Origin: Lineus longissimus
Lineage: Eukaryota > Nemertea > Pilidiophora > Heteronemertea > Lineidae
NCBI RefSeq assembly: GCF_910592395.1
Contig: NC_088316.1
Location: 5,892,001 to 5,956,000 of the forward strand
Length of the DNA: 64,000 bases
Direction of reading: 5' to 3'
Part shown: positions 44,300-54,719 of the stretch, piece after piece
How positions within the stretch are numbered: the stretch's first letter is position 1
How the letters are laid out: every line of letters starts with the position of its first letter
Made by a program: the position numbers and the translations under genes
The notes under the pieces: model-generated
Told to the model about the DNA's origin: nothing
The model's input: the letters and a program-made list of their open reading frames with translations, nothing else
The model's database searches: none

Positions 44300-44820
44300 C
44301 CGGACAACTCCTACGTAACCGCGCTTGGCGCAAAGCGCTCAAACCTTCAGGGATGATAAGCAATACGTTGAAGATGTGCTTGTGGGTTTTATTTTTTTCC
44401 AGTTATGAAACTAATTTGCATTATAATGAGCTCCCTTGTTGTTTACCTCGTAATCTCGCAACTCACTTATCATTATAGCTAATGTCATGGATCAGGTGGT
44501 TTGCAACAACTTTAAGTCCTTGCAAAAGTGTGATATTTTGCTTCGTTCATGAGATAACCATCTTGACCCTCAATGTATTGACATTGCTCAGCTTTCAGAC
44601 AACGCGCGTCAAAATGGGCGGGGCTACGGAGGCAATACCACTGGAAATTCAGTATGGAGATAACGAGCCCTCTTGTTTTAGGTAATTATCAAATGACAAT
44701 AACTCGTTTCTGGACAACTATTCCTTAGTCGCTAGGCAGAGAACACTGCACTTTGCCGGGATGATACGTGATAAGTTGGAGCAATGCATGTGGGGTGGGA
44801 ATTTTTTCAGTTAATTCACC
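44300..44820 (+). repeat. diverged duplication, about 400 bp period
   Basis: CGGACAACTCCTACGTAACC...GGGATGATAAGCAATACGTT...GTGCTTGTGGG (44301-44390) is echoed by TGGACAACTATTCCTTAGTC...GGGATGATACGTGATAAGTT...GCATGTGGGG (44712-44797). Confidence 0.5.
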
Positions 44821-45416
44821 AAGTTGCATGAGAAAACCACTGCTGGAAAGCCTCCGAGTTTGCCCCGCAAACTCCGGACACCTCTAGTAAAATTGCAGTT
44901 TTGCACTCGCTGCTGTGGTACGATTGTCGTCTTGGAAGGCCATTGTAGTCTAATCGCGAAGGTACGAATGCATGCAACAGACGGTCTCTACTTGCCATAA
45001 GAACCACTCGCGGTCAGGTTACATCAGTGACATCACCAAATTACAACTTCATGACAACATATTAGTCGAGATAACAGCTACCAAAACATAAGCCAAACCA
45101 AGGTGACAAATCCAGACAAAGATTGGTACATTAGTACAAGCCTTCTAGTCGGCCCAGGTACATTATTCTTTGTTTTCATTCCTCGTGACAATATACAGCA
45201 AAATAGTTACAACCCCATAATCGCGCTATAAGTCCATAATGAGATCACAGTGACCAGTTATAAATGTTTCGCCAGCTTTGCTACCTTGCCACTACGCGGC
45301 GCGTTGGGTCCTTGCATCAAGTCTTCATTATGATAAAGCCCCCGGAAATAATGTTTTTACCCGACATATAATTTCCAATAGTTTACGCCTGGACATAAAA
45401 TATTCACTTAATGTCT

Positions 45417-46345
45417 TTCGGTGGCCATTTTCGTTGTCCAAGATAACCTTGGTCCTGGAGCACCTTATATTTTTACAGCTAGGGTCGCAGGTAGATATGA
45501 AGAGAGCACCATTGTGGAGGCGATCGATCTCGTAGTCAAAGACGTAACAACTCATAAACTGCCAAAATCCCAAAACGCGCAATCCTTTATTCAAATTCTA
45601 CATTCGTTGGCAACATCACATACAGGCATCTGTCAAATGCTTAAACACGTTCGTGGTCAGCGATTTGCACCTTGCGGCTTGCAGTTTACTAAAAAGTACT
45701 ACGCAAAACTTCCATAAGAAACAGGCAAATATCCATTCTCGGCCACAATAGTACCACGTTAGATTGTCGGACGAATTTGTCCACGACTCCCAAACTTATA
45801 CCAAAGTCACCGGTGTACAATCTTCTCTCAACTGCTACTCAGAAGAAAGACTAAAAATATGATAATAACAAATACTCACAGGACGTTGGTGTTCCATTCT
45901 GATCCACGTCCATAGTTTTAGCTAACAACGGAGTTCACAATCACGGGAAGTAAAAGAAGCGAAAGTCTCTATCTACAACAAAACGCAAAGTGCCGGAGGT
46001 AAAAGTTTCATGCCGCGAGATTCAAAAACGGCGGTAACAACCATGAACTCGACTACTGCATTGAAGTAATTCGACGATACTTCATGATTATAATTTTCTT
46101 ATTGTATCTTATCGGCACAACTAGTTAATGGCCATTCTGATCTGTAAAGTTTATTTCCTGCCATATCTGGCAAACTGTTTCCGTTAACAACAGACTTATT
46201 CATTCTACGGTTGTTGTCAATTGATATTCTTACCAAAAAATTTGCCTTGTGGTACCTGTATTCTCGAACTATCACTGGAATCAGTAGCGCTGAAGTTCTC
46301 TCCACGGACCCATGATGGAGAATCCCAATCATGGATCCATGCATG
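45417..46345 (-). pseudogene. unknown protein family, copy 3 (broken)
   Basis: Homologous to the two long copies at 7940-8824 and 46819-47748. Only the 3' flank (45417-45510, TTCGGTGGCCATTTTCGTTG) and the last 60 or so codons (46099-46310: 'TSALLIPVIV', 'VRISIDNNRRMNKSVVNG', 'RSEWPL') are present. A stretch of about 550 bp, 45511-46056, separates flank from coding end, so this copy is interrupted as well as truncated. It lies in tandem, same orientation, just downstream (in gene direction) of copy 2. Confidence 0.65.
45880..45913 (-). CDS. possible short first exon with a strong splice donor
   Basis: On the minus strand an ATG at 45913 opens M-D-V-D-Q-N-G-T-P-T-S and meets a consensus donor GTGAGT at 45879. 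It lies in the segment that interrupts copy 3. Upstream there is CpG-containing sequence (45955-46045), which is unusual locally and could be a 5' UTR or promoter. No second exon was identified; speculative. Confidence 0.2.
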
Positions 46346-46706
46346 ACTTAACCCCATGGTCGTATTTACCATGGGCCCATCATTGATCCATGGATGGAAT
46401 CAGTTTAAATATTTTGACTGGTCATCAAAGAATTATTGGTGAACAATTCTTATTTTTCGGAATTCTGAAGACTGTTTCTCAAATTGGTTAGTATTCTGCT
46501 ACATACATATACGTACGCTAATTTTTATGGGACCCACCGTCGTTGAGCCTATGATGGAACACCCATCAACAGATCGTCCATGGGCCATCAGTGGATCTAC
46601 CATGGGGGGGGGGGGGGGTCTGTATCAAACATAGTTTGTGATAATCATCATAGATCCAACCATGGGGCCATCAATGATCCGTGCATAGACCGTTTTGCCT
46701 ATGTAT
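46346..46706. repeat. CCATGG/GGATCCATG-rich palindromic segment
   Basis: Repeated CCATGGGCCATCA and TGATCCATGGATGG motifs on both strands at 46318-46400 and 46570-46690, with a G run of about 14 at 46604-46617. It looks like a decayed inverted-repeat element between copies 3 and 2; ends not defined. Confidence 0.45.
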
Positions 46707-46818
46707 AACAACTATATCATTCGGTGGCCAATTTCGTTGTCCAAGATAGCTTTCGTCCTTGAGCACCTATATTTTTACAGCCAGGGTCGCAGGGAGATAT
46801 GAAGAGAGTAAATGATCT

Positions 46819-47748
46819 CTACCGCATTGAAGAAATTAGCCGATAATTCATGATTATAATTTTCTTATTATTATTTTCTATCGGCACTATTAGTAAATGG
46901 CCATTCTGATCTGTACGAAGAGAAAGTGCTTTTCGTTCCATTTTATGCAAACTGATTCCGTCAACGACAGACGTATTCATTCTACAGACAGTGTCAATTG
47001 TTATTCTTACGAACATTTTTTCCTCGGGATGGCTGTTGTTTTTAACTTTTACTGGAATCAGTAGCGTTGTGTTGGCATGTTCCCAACATGCATAGAACGA
47101 AAACGCTACGTAATGCCTTTTGAGAGCAAGTCTATAAACATGACAAAAAGACCAATGCATTCCTAGTCGGGATTCATCGGTATAACAGAACACTTCAATT
47201 GAGGCTGGACATTGCTGGTACACGTATATATCTTGCTTGTACCATGAAACAAAATGATGAACGGCTCGATAAACTGTTTTGTACGATGCGACCAGCATGA
47301 CTTTTTTGAACCACAACTTCTGTGTCGTTCTCTGCTTCACGATGTCAAATAATAACAACTCTAGAGCATATGACTTTAGTCCGCTTCGCCAGCATTTCGG
47401 CTTTTTTCGTGTCGAGACGGATGACCAGAGAAGAATCTTCTTTTCATCTGGACATAGAGCTGATCTACCTAGCTGATCATCTTCACTGGTAATCTGATAA
47501 TCAACTGTGATGTCTGATACCTTATTGCCTTTTATAGTGTAAAATGCAATTTTCACTTCAAAAGCTCTCCTGACTCTATTTCTGAACATTATAATGAGTC
47601 TATCCTGGTAACACAGGATTAGACCCACCCGCACGTGAAGGCGAAATGATATCTTCTGATATGAACTTCTGTAGGTGCTTCTAGGATAGTAGGATTTTAC
47701 AAATGTTGGCATGTTTCCTCTAAATTCTACACTGACAAACAAAAACAC
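46819..47748 (-). CDS. unknown protein family, copy 2 (309 aa, possibly propeller-like)
   Basis: Paralog of 7940-8824. Both share nearly unchanged 'MPTFVKSYYPRSTYRSSYQK', 'SFRLHVRVGLILCYQDRLII', 'KVSDITVDYQIT', 'CPDEKKILLWSSVST' and 'CYTDESRLGMHWS'. Differences cluster in the middle and the C-terminal third, with small in-frame length changes. The frame is open further upstream (no stop until about 47950), so the N-terminus is not fixed; the ATG at 47748 gives M-F-L-F-V-S-V-E-F-R-G-N before the copy 1 start. No domain recognised with certainty. Regular short hydrophobic strands suggest repeated beta-sheets, an inference. Preservation of two long frames is the best evidence that this is, or recently was, a real protein. 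Confidence 0.5.
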   Translation of the reverse strand: MFLFVSVEFRGNMPTFVKSYYPRSTYRSSYQKISFRLHVRVGLILCYQDRLIIMFRNRVRRAFEVKIAFYTIKGNKVSDITVDYQITSEDDQLGRSALCPDEKKILLWSSVSTRKKPKCWRSGLKSYALELLLFDIVKQRTTQKLWFKKVMLVASYKTVYRAVHHFVSWYKQDIYVYQQCPASIEVFCYTDESRLGMHWSFCHVYRLALKRHYVAFSFYACWEHANTTLLIPVKVKNNSHPEEKMFVRITIDTVCRMNTSVVDGISLHKMERKALSLRTDQNGHLLIVPIENNNKKIIIMNYRLISSMR

Positions 47749-47995
47749 TTCATGGTTTGAGCAGTATTCGATATGAAAATATCCCTTTGTGCGTTTTAAA
47801 CTAATCGATGTTTCGTATATGTATTCTTCGTGCCTTGTGTATAACTTTTTAAAAAAATTTAAGACAGAAAATGGAGTCGAGTGATTATAAGAATTCAGCA
47901 GCTCTGATATGTTTGAACATGTTGAAGGAAAGATTTGACTTCCAAATTACGAATTTTTTGGACTCGAAAATTCGCAAACAGCCGACACGGCACTA

Positions 47996-49110
47996 CAATG
48001 GGTGAGTTCACATTGCTGATTAAACCTGGTGTTAGGTGCTAGTGTAACAGATTTGTAGCAGATATGTTACGCTAATCATAAATATGAACTGACTTGTGTT
48101 ACGTGTGTTTGTCTTGGTGTTCGTGTAATTTATACATCAAGGAAATCTCAACATATCTTTAGGCCTCACATCATAGTGTTATATAATGTACACCATTTCC
48201 AAAGTAAAATATATGGAGAACATTCAAAGACCGCCTACGAAAAGGAAACTATCAGTGTCAAGTTAGAGCGTTTACGCCGTTAGTCGTTGGATCAATAATT
48301 AACTACATGTACATGCATTGAACTTTGACCTGCGTTACCTTTGTGAAAATGAGGTCACACCACAAACTTGTGTGATATATGATGCATCCTCAGTGTATAC
48401 ACACTTGTGCCATACACATTTCAGTGAAACTCTGTTGAGTTGAGCGAATGTATTTCTTTTAATAGCAAACACCTCCTGGTCTTGCTAGTGTTAAAACCGT
48501 GAATAGGATCAGGTCGATTTATATTTATCAATATATACTATACTTTACACCATCAGTATGTATTTCTAATTCAAAGCTACGACATACCTTCTAATAAGAT
48601 AGGGTAATACCTTATAATGAGATAAGGTAATACAGACACTTTTTTAGTAAGAAATCCAACATCAGCCTGATCTATGTCATGAAACCCGCTGCCTGACTTC
48701 ACTTAGAAACCAATGCTGTTAATTTGCTGTATCTCTGGACTGAATACTTCAATTTTGATCACACTTGAAGCTTTAAATCCAGTCTCTGAGATTTTGTACA
48801 TGTCATGCAGTCAATAAAGCAAGAATATTTCGTTTTCAACAGATCTGTAACACTAATGCCAGTATTATATGTATGTAACACTAATGTTTGTGTCGAGTTC
48901 ACATTCTTAGTTATTGTGACAGATATGTAAACAGATCTGTCAAACCCACAGTGGTCTGTCATTGAAAGAAGCAAGATGATGTCAACACCATGATAAACAG
49001 GATGTTAACCTGAACCACTAGTTTAGGGGTTCAGGTTAACATAATGTCAACATATCTGATACACTGACGCATAACACAGTGTGTAAGCTGAGTTGTAAAC
49101 TCACCCATTG
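47996..49110 (+). mobile_element. TA-flanked MITE with 17-bp TIRs (Tc1/mariner-like)
   Basis: Ends CAATGGGTGAGTTCACA (47996-48012) and TGTAAACTCACCCATTG (49094-49110) are inverted repeats with one mismatch, flanked by TA on both sides. A TA target duplication is characteristic of Tc1/mariner, but no transposase remains. The interior holds an inverted fragment (about 48575-48715) of the repeat at 53596-53740. The same MITE follows copy 1 of the unknown ORF (9153 and 12194 onward), so it was present before that duplication. Confidence 0.8.
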
Positions 49111-49116
49111 TATTAC

Positions 49117-50176
49117 GGTAGGTGATAAAGCTTGGAACCAGTGAAACCTTGAAACCAGTGATAAACCTTGGAATCAGTCCTAAAAATGCATAAAAACATG
49201 AAATAATGCCATTTGAACCTAAGGTGGTTACGAATCAATATTTGGAGCTTATTTTTACATGATCAGATCGGAATTTGACGGTAGTTTAGAAATCAGGCGC
49301 ATAGCCGATTCAATAATCTATATTTTAGAACAACCCAGTCATACCTCGCCTCCAGTGTATATTACTGATCTCCCAAATATACGCATGCACGTCACGACAC
49401 GCCCACCACACACCCATAATATGGACCAATCAGCGCTCCGCTTACTACGCCACCACACGGGGCCTAATTGAACTACGGAGCGGCGTGATCATACAGGGTG
49501 ATACAGAGAAGATTGACTACATCATGCAGTACCGGTTGGCACTTATCCGTAGAAACGTAGATGAAGGTTTATTACCGAAGGTTTTAGCCGGGTTTGGAGG
49601 TGAAAAATGTGAATAAATTCCTTCGCTGTGAGCGATTTCGTAAATATTCATGTACACATCGAGGGATGTAGAGATATTTTCGTGATGTAACCAGTTCTAA
49701 GCGGACACATTTTTCAGTGATTCCCGTGTGAATGTTTGTCATATCTACTGAGCTTTATCAGAGCATTATATATACAAAGGATTCTTCTAATAAACACGTT
49801 TTATTTTAGTTATGGAATAGAAAACAATCACAAAAGCTTACTTTTGCTTTCATCGAAGAGCAATAATTAGATATTTGCAAATGGCGGCCCGTCACGATAT
49901 AAGTTTATTTTTTAACGACAACAACACATTTCCAATGCATTCAATGATGACGTCATCCTCCACAAAAAGGTTGATTCTGGAACTACTGGCAAATTGCTAT
50001 CAATAAAGTCAGCTGGGACGAGATTGGCAGTTGGGAGGGTATAAATCGTGGAAGGAACACGCCCGATTACACGCGGTACATGCACAGTGATTCCATGGTT
50101 TACTACAATGTACTGACTATTCCAAGGTTTATCACTGGTTACATGGTTTCACCGATTCCAAGTTTTATCAACTACC
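49117..50176 (+). mobile_element. DNA element with about 60-bp TIRs and 10-bp target duplication
   Basis: Flanked by ATTGTATTAC at 49107-49116 and 50177-50186. Ends are inverted repeats: GGTAGGTGATAAAGCTTGGA on the left, GGTAGTTGATAAAACTTGGA on the right strand, continuing through GTGATAAACCTTGGAAT. A 10-bp duplication with long TIRs fits Mutator-like elements, but the 1060-bp interior shows no transposase, so it is probably non-autonomous. The left copy of the duplication includes the last bases of the preceding MITE, so this element inserted exactly at the MITE/block B junction. Confidence 0.85.
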
Positions 50177-50645
50177 ATTGTATTACATAGCTTTGTGAAG
50201 ATTCGAGACGATTTCGGGCATGTGCATTGGTTTATTCGTGGTTTGTCTTAGAATTGAAATGGGTCGCACGCTGGGTGATTGACGACAACAAGTTGTTGAT
50301 AATGAATTACATTGACTTACCCAATAAACAGAATATGTGATGAGGTTTTCTTGCGATTAATTGCACCTTGCTACAATTAATTTCATCGCCTCGTCTTTAA
50401 ATTAATCAGTGCCGGAGTATTAAACCTGATGTCTCCTAAATATGGCTTCTGAAAGGAGCCGGGGATTGGTGCAACAATGTTTATTTGCAGGATAGTCACT
50501 CGCTTGGTTGCGAGACTTCCTTTGGGTGCAACAGCAATGATTTACCAACACATACTTTCTTCATCCACATCCAGACGTAAATCTCCCCGGCTCTGAGTGA
50601 ATACAGCTCACATGTTTCCCCAAGTGGTTGAAAGTTGAAGCTCGG

Positions 50646-51047
50646 TCATCGCTCCTCCAGCGATGCTCTAACTGAACATTGTAACAATGAGCGGGCGTAT
50701 GACTTGTTGGAAGATGAATAGGCAGAATTTGGTCTTGATTTTAGGAATTGTTCAGATATAATTCCAGATTCACAGATGCAACATAGATAAGACGCAACAA
50801 TGTAACACATCAATTGTTTCTTAATGTCAGACAAGATGCTGATTGCATAAAGAGCCATACTTCTCGTGTGCACTGAAGCCTTGGAGTTTGGTAATAAGAC
50901 CCGACCCAGGACATCATTTACCGTTAATACGCCGCATCGCACATACTTGAAATGAAACTGGTGTAAAAATTTGAAATGTCTTGAGATGGGATATCCCAGG
51001 GAACAAAGGATTCTGCTATGCACTTTTAGAATCTGAGGTATTGACAC
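50646..51047 (-). pseudogene. unknown minus-strand frame in block B (133 aa)
   Basis: Paralog of 16816-17319. Open from 'FLHQFHFKYVRCGVLTVNDV' through 'SMALYAISILSDIKKQLMCY', 'SYLCCICESGIIS' and 'SYARSLLQCSVRASLEER', then TGA, whereas copy A continues. It is open further upstream than A. No recognised family. Confidence 0.38.
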
Positions 51048-51805
51048 TCAAGGCCAATACAGAACAAGATATCATGATCGGTCAGAATTTGATAGGGCCG
51101 GACGTGTTTCAGAGGGGACCTTTTTTACTTCTTAAGTATCTAGATGACACCATTTTCTACACTTGGGTGCACTCGAATTGATACTGGGCTCGGTATCATA
51201 ACTCTTTCATTCCACCTCATATGTCAAAACGTCTTGTCATTCGGGGATTTATTCATTTCCAGTTTATTATACGTGTACATGTATGGATAACAAATTTGAA
51301 CTTAGTGGCAATGACGTTTATCTGGGCGTAGATCATGTTCATAATATTGGGATATACTATGCTCTTTCAAAGTAATCTATTCTGAGGTTTTGACGATCAT
51401 TTGTGAATCCCTCTGCGGTGTCTTCAACCCATACAAACCAATGAAGTGCGACTATTGAACGTCTGGTTTCTGATTTATATAATCTCCAGCCGGCCGAGGC
51501 AGGGAACCAGATATACAAAATATAGTTGCTCGATATATTACTAAAAGCAAGAACTCGTTGATGGGTGCAACAAAAATGTCAGCTTAAGTCATCCTAAACA
51601 TCTCAAGCAGCACTGATGGATGACGAACGAACTCGTGAAGTCAAAGTCTTCCATTCCGCCATAACTCGGTAGAGCTAGTGAAACGAAACGACGCGAGTTA
51701 AACGAGATGGTAACTTGACGGAGTGATTGATCGGATAATCAAAACTATTATCAATCAGTGTAGGGTCATAAACGTATCATCATCTGCAACAAAATTAATG
51801 AAATG

Positions 51806-52825
51806 GCCAGGGCCATTGTGCTCACCTCATGTGGAGGAAAGATGGATAAAGAGCATGGTATTGTGTCATGTAGTGTTAGGTTTGATGTAGGTCCAAGCAA
51901 ACACAAATTTCCCCAAAATGGCCAATTTACAGTACATTCGACCTCTGTGACCTTGAAAAGTAGGTCAAATCAAAGAAGACCCGGGTGACACATTGAATGG
52001 TTGTTAGAATTAGATGTTAAAATTGGTGCCAATCGGGCAAGTCATTACTAGGAATAATGGCATTTTGAAGAATTTAGGATTTGGCCCCCTCCCTGGAGGC
52101 CAAACGGCAAATCAGATCGCACCAAACTTCAGTACCTGAGATCACCTGACCAAGGGGTACATGTGTACTTAATTTGTGATCAATAGTCATTGCAGTTAAG
52201 AAACGTGATAGTTACGGCCTAACAGCGAATTTACACCATTTGACCTCTGTGACCTTGACAAGAAGGTCAAATTAAAAACCTGTGTGACATATACTGTATG
52301 GTGGTTAGATGTACCCATGATATCAAATTGGTGGCAATCGGGCAAGAAGTTAAGGAATAATCACATTTTTAAGGTTTTTGGATTTTGCCCCCTGGTGGTC
52401 AAGTGGTGAATCATATTGGACCAAACTTTGGTCCCTGAGATCACCTGACTAAGGGGTAAATGTGTACCAAATTTGGTATCAATAGTCATTGTAGTTTAGA
52501 AACGTGCCATCGTTACATCCTAACGGCTAATTTACACCATTTGACCTCTGTGACCTTGAAAAGGAGGTCAAATCAAAAACCCGGAGGATATATGATGCAC
52601 CTTTGCTAGAAGTACCTACCATATTTTTTTCAAAATTTCCCGACTACTATTAAGGGAGATATTGCATATTTTCACTTTTAACGTTTGGCCCCCTGGTGGC
52701 CAAACCATGAAACAAATCGGACCGAAACTTGGTCTCCCAGGTGTCATTACATAAGGGTACATGTGTACCAAGTTTCAACTCAATAGCTCTAACAGTTATG
52801 AAACGTGCCCTGCTAACGGACGACG

Positions 52826-52881
<56 letters not shown>

Positions 52882-52935
52882 ACGACGGACGCCACGGTAT
52901 GGGATAAGCTCACCTCTGCTAAGAGGTGAGCTAAA
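51806..52935 (+). mobile_element. 1.1-kb element with three 300-bp units and GAC tract
   Basis: Inserted in block B. Blocks A and C read CAACAAAATGAAAA directly into ACAGTA at this point. The left end GGCCAGGGCCATTGTGCTCACC and the right end GGTGAGCTAAAAA share an inverted GCTCACC core. The right end also forms a hairpin CTCACCTCT/AGAGGTGAG just before CTAAAA, which could be a Helitron-type 3' end, but this is uncertain. Inside are three tandem units of about 300 bp (each with TTGACCTCTGTGACCTTGA and AGGTCAAATCAAA at about 51940, 52240 and 52540) and a (GAC)n tract at about 52820-52890. Confidence 0.72.
52820..52890. repeat. (GAC)n trinucleotide tract
   Basis: About 20 near-perfect GAC/ACG units within GGACGACGGACG borders. 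It generates poly-Arg, poly-Ser and similar shadow frames on both strands. Confidence 0.95.
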
Positions 52936-53595
52936 AACAGTACAAAGCCAATATTTGGGTTTACCGCTAATACTTTTCAATAGGCATGGGGCCAATTTGT
53001 AAAGTTATATACATGTACTCCATAATTTTATTTCACTGACATATAGATCCGAAACTGCCCATGTATGCTTGCTTTCAAACACTGATCTAGAAATCCACGA
53101 CTAAAAAATATTAGTATCCGAGCATAATTTTTGTACGGTAGCGCGAGCATTAGGACGCTTTTTGATCACAATGTATAATGATACATTTCATATTGTGGGA
53201 TCGTCTTAAAGTGTGGTTAGAGAAGGAGCCTTGGGTTCAGTTTTGGTAGTTTCCAGGGGACTGAAAAGAGTTTTTAACTAGAAACAATGTTTAAATTTCA
53301 TCGAAATCATTAGAAATAATTAGAGGTCACGACGGCATTTTATCAGCAATGTCACTACTTCCCTGTCCAAATCGTATTATACTCTTCAATCTCGGTAAAT
53401 CAGGAATTAATGGGTGATGTCAATGAATTCGATCAGTGATTGCATTGATGTTGCTTTATGGCCGACCCCATTCAGTGCTGAAAGTAAAGTAACCCCAATG
53501 AAGATGATGGAAAGCACCCCATTAAATCGAGTTTGATCAAAATTGAAGCACCAAGTCCACATATATAGTAAATTAACTGTTTTATTGTTTAGGTT

Positions 53596-54115
53596 TCTAA
53601 GTGAAGTCAGGCGGCAGGTTTACTGACATAGATCAGGCTGATGTTGGATTTCTTACTATAAATAGTATCAATTTGTCTGTATTACCTTACCTTATTATAA
53701 GGTATATCGAAGCTTCGAATTAGAAATACATTGTGATAGTTTGAGTATTGTATAAATTGTTGCATTTGATGCAATTTTCGGTAAAAAGAATCGAATTTGA
53801 AAAATTAATTAAGTTCTATAAATTTGCCTAAATTGTCTAAAACACCTATTGGACCATAATTGTGGGGGTTGTTTTAGGCATTGATTTTGTTTTCCCATTT
53901 GATGAATTAGCTCAAATAACACTTTTGAGATGTGAGATTTGGCTTCTATAATTACATGTAATATAACCGGTTTTACTTGAACATTGAATATGTCAATGAA
54001 AATCTGACTTCATATATCAATTTTAAGAGCATTAATGGATATTATTGTCCTCCAAGTAGGGCAATAGCCTGATCTACATCACAACTTTTGTGAACCCGCC
54101 GCCTGGCTCTAACAA
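53596..54115. repeat. inverted-repeat element, about 520 bp
   Basis: AAGTCAGGCGGCAGGTTTAC...ATAGATCAGGCTG on the left is mirrored by AGCCTGATCTACATCA...GAACCCGCCGCCTGG on the right. The left 140 bp also occurs inverted inside the MITE at 48575-48715. TIRs are imperfect and no duplication was found. Confidence 0.55.
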
Positions 54116-54163
54116 GCTAGTTGCTAGACTGATTAGGCAATCTAGTTGTCAAACACATAAATG

Positions 54164-54713
54164 TACAAAAGCTCAGACGGCTCATTCGCCAAAACTGACT
54201 TCGACAAAATTCACTTCGAAAAAACTCACTTGAACAAAACTCACTTCGACAAATCGACCAATCAAATCGTGTTTTACATACCTACCTATGCGTCTTACAA
54301 TTACCGCAGGCCGTTAGGCCAGGCCCTTACTCATAAAACTCATTTATAAGTAGTGTACTCACCAAGCTCTTCTACCTTTAGTGCCTCGTGGTTTCGGAAA
54401 ATAAATACGAACGAGTTTTGCTCATCAGAGATTGATACTCTCGTGTTGGGTGGATCCTTGGCCGCCACGATAGCTATTATGACCTAAATACCGATCTCTG
54501 GCCTACCTATGTAAAACACGCTTTGATTGGTCGATTTTGTCGAAGTCACTTTTGGCGAAGTGAGTTTTGTCGAAGTGAGTTTTGTCGAAATCAATTTTGC
54601 CGAAGTCTTTGTTGAGGTGGGTTCTGTCGAAGTCAAGTTTTGTTGAAGTGAGTTTTGTCGAAGTCAATTTTGTCGAAGTAAGTTTTGTCGAATAAGCCTT
54701 CTGAGCTTTCGTA
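54164..54713. mobile_element. foldback element with minisatellite arms and 6-bp duplication
   Basis: Ends TACAAAAGCTCAGACGGCT / reverse TACGAAAGCTCAGAAGGCT, flanked by TAAATG at 54158-54163 and 54714-54719. Each arm is made of a 15-bp repeat, ACTTCGACAAAACTC, with variants: about 5 units in the left arm and about 11 in the right. It ends at the same inner boundary, CGACCAATCAAA(T/G)CGTGTTTTACAT, in both arms. A non-repeated loop of about 190 bp lies between (54293-54495). No protein is encoded. Different unit counts show that the arms changed length after they formed. Confidence 0.85.
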
Positions 54714-54719
54714 TAAATG

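Larger units (their letters stand above)
50177..53522 (-). repeat. long repeated block, copy B (with a 1.1-kb insertion)
   Basis: Co-linear with block A (16641-19240) except that it lacks the 455-bp MITE and contains an insertion at about 51806-52935. It ends with the signal-peptide-like frame, whose ATG is GTG here. Similarity to A on both sides of the two insertions makes the breakpoints readable. Confidence 0.8.

Noticed and set aside
52650-52995. arginine- or serine-rich proteins on both strands
   Set aside because: They are translations of the (GAC)n tract in different frames.
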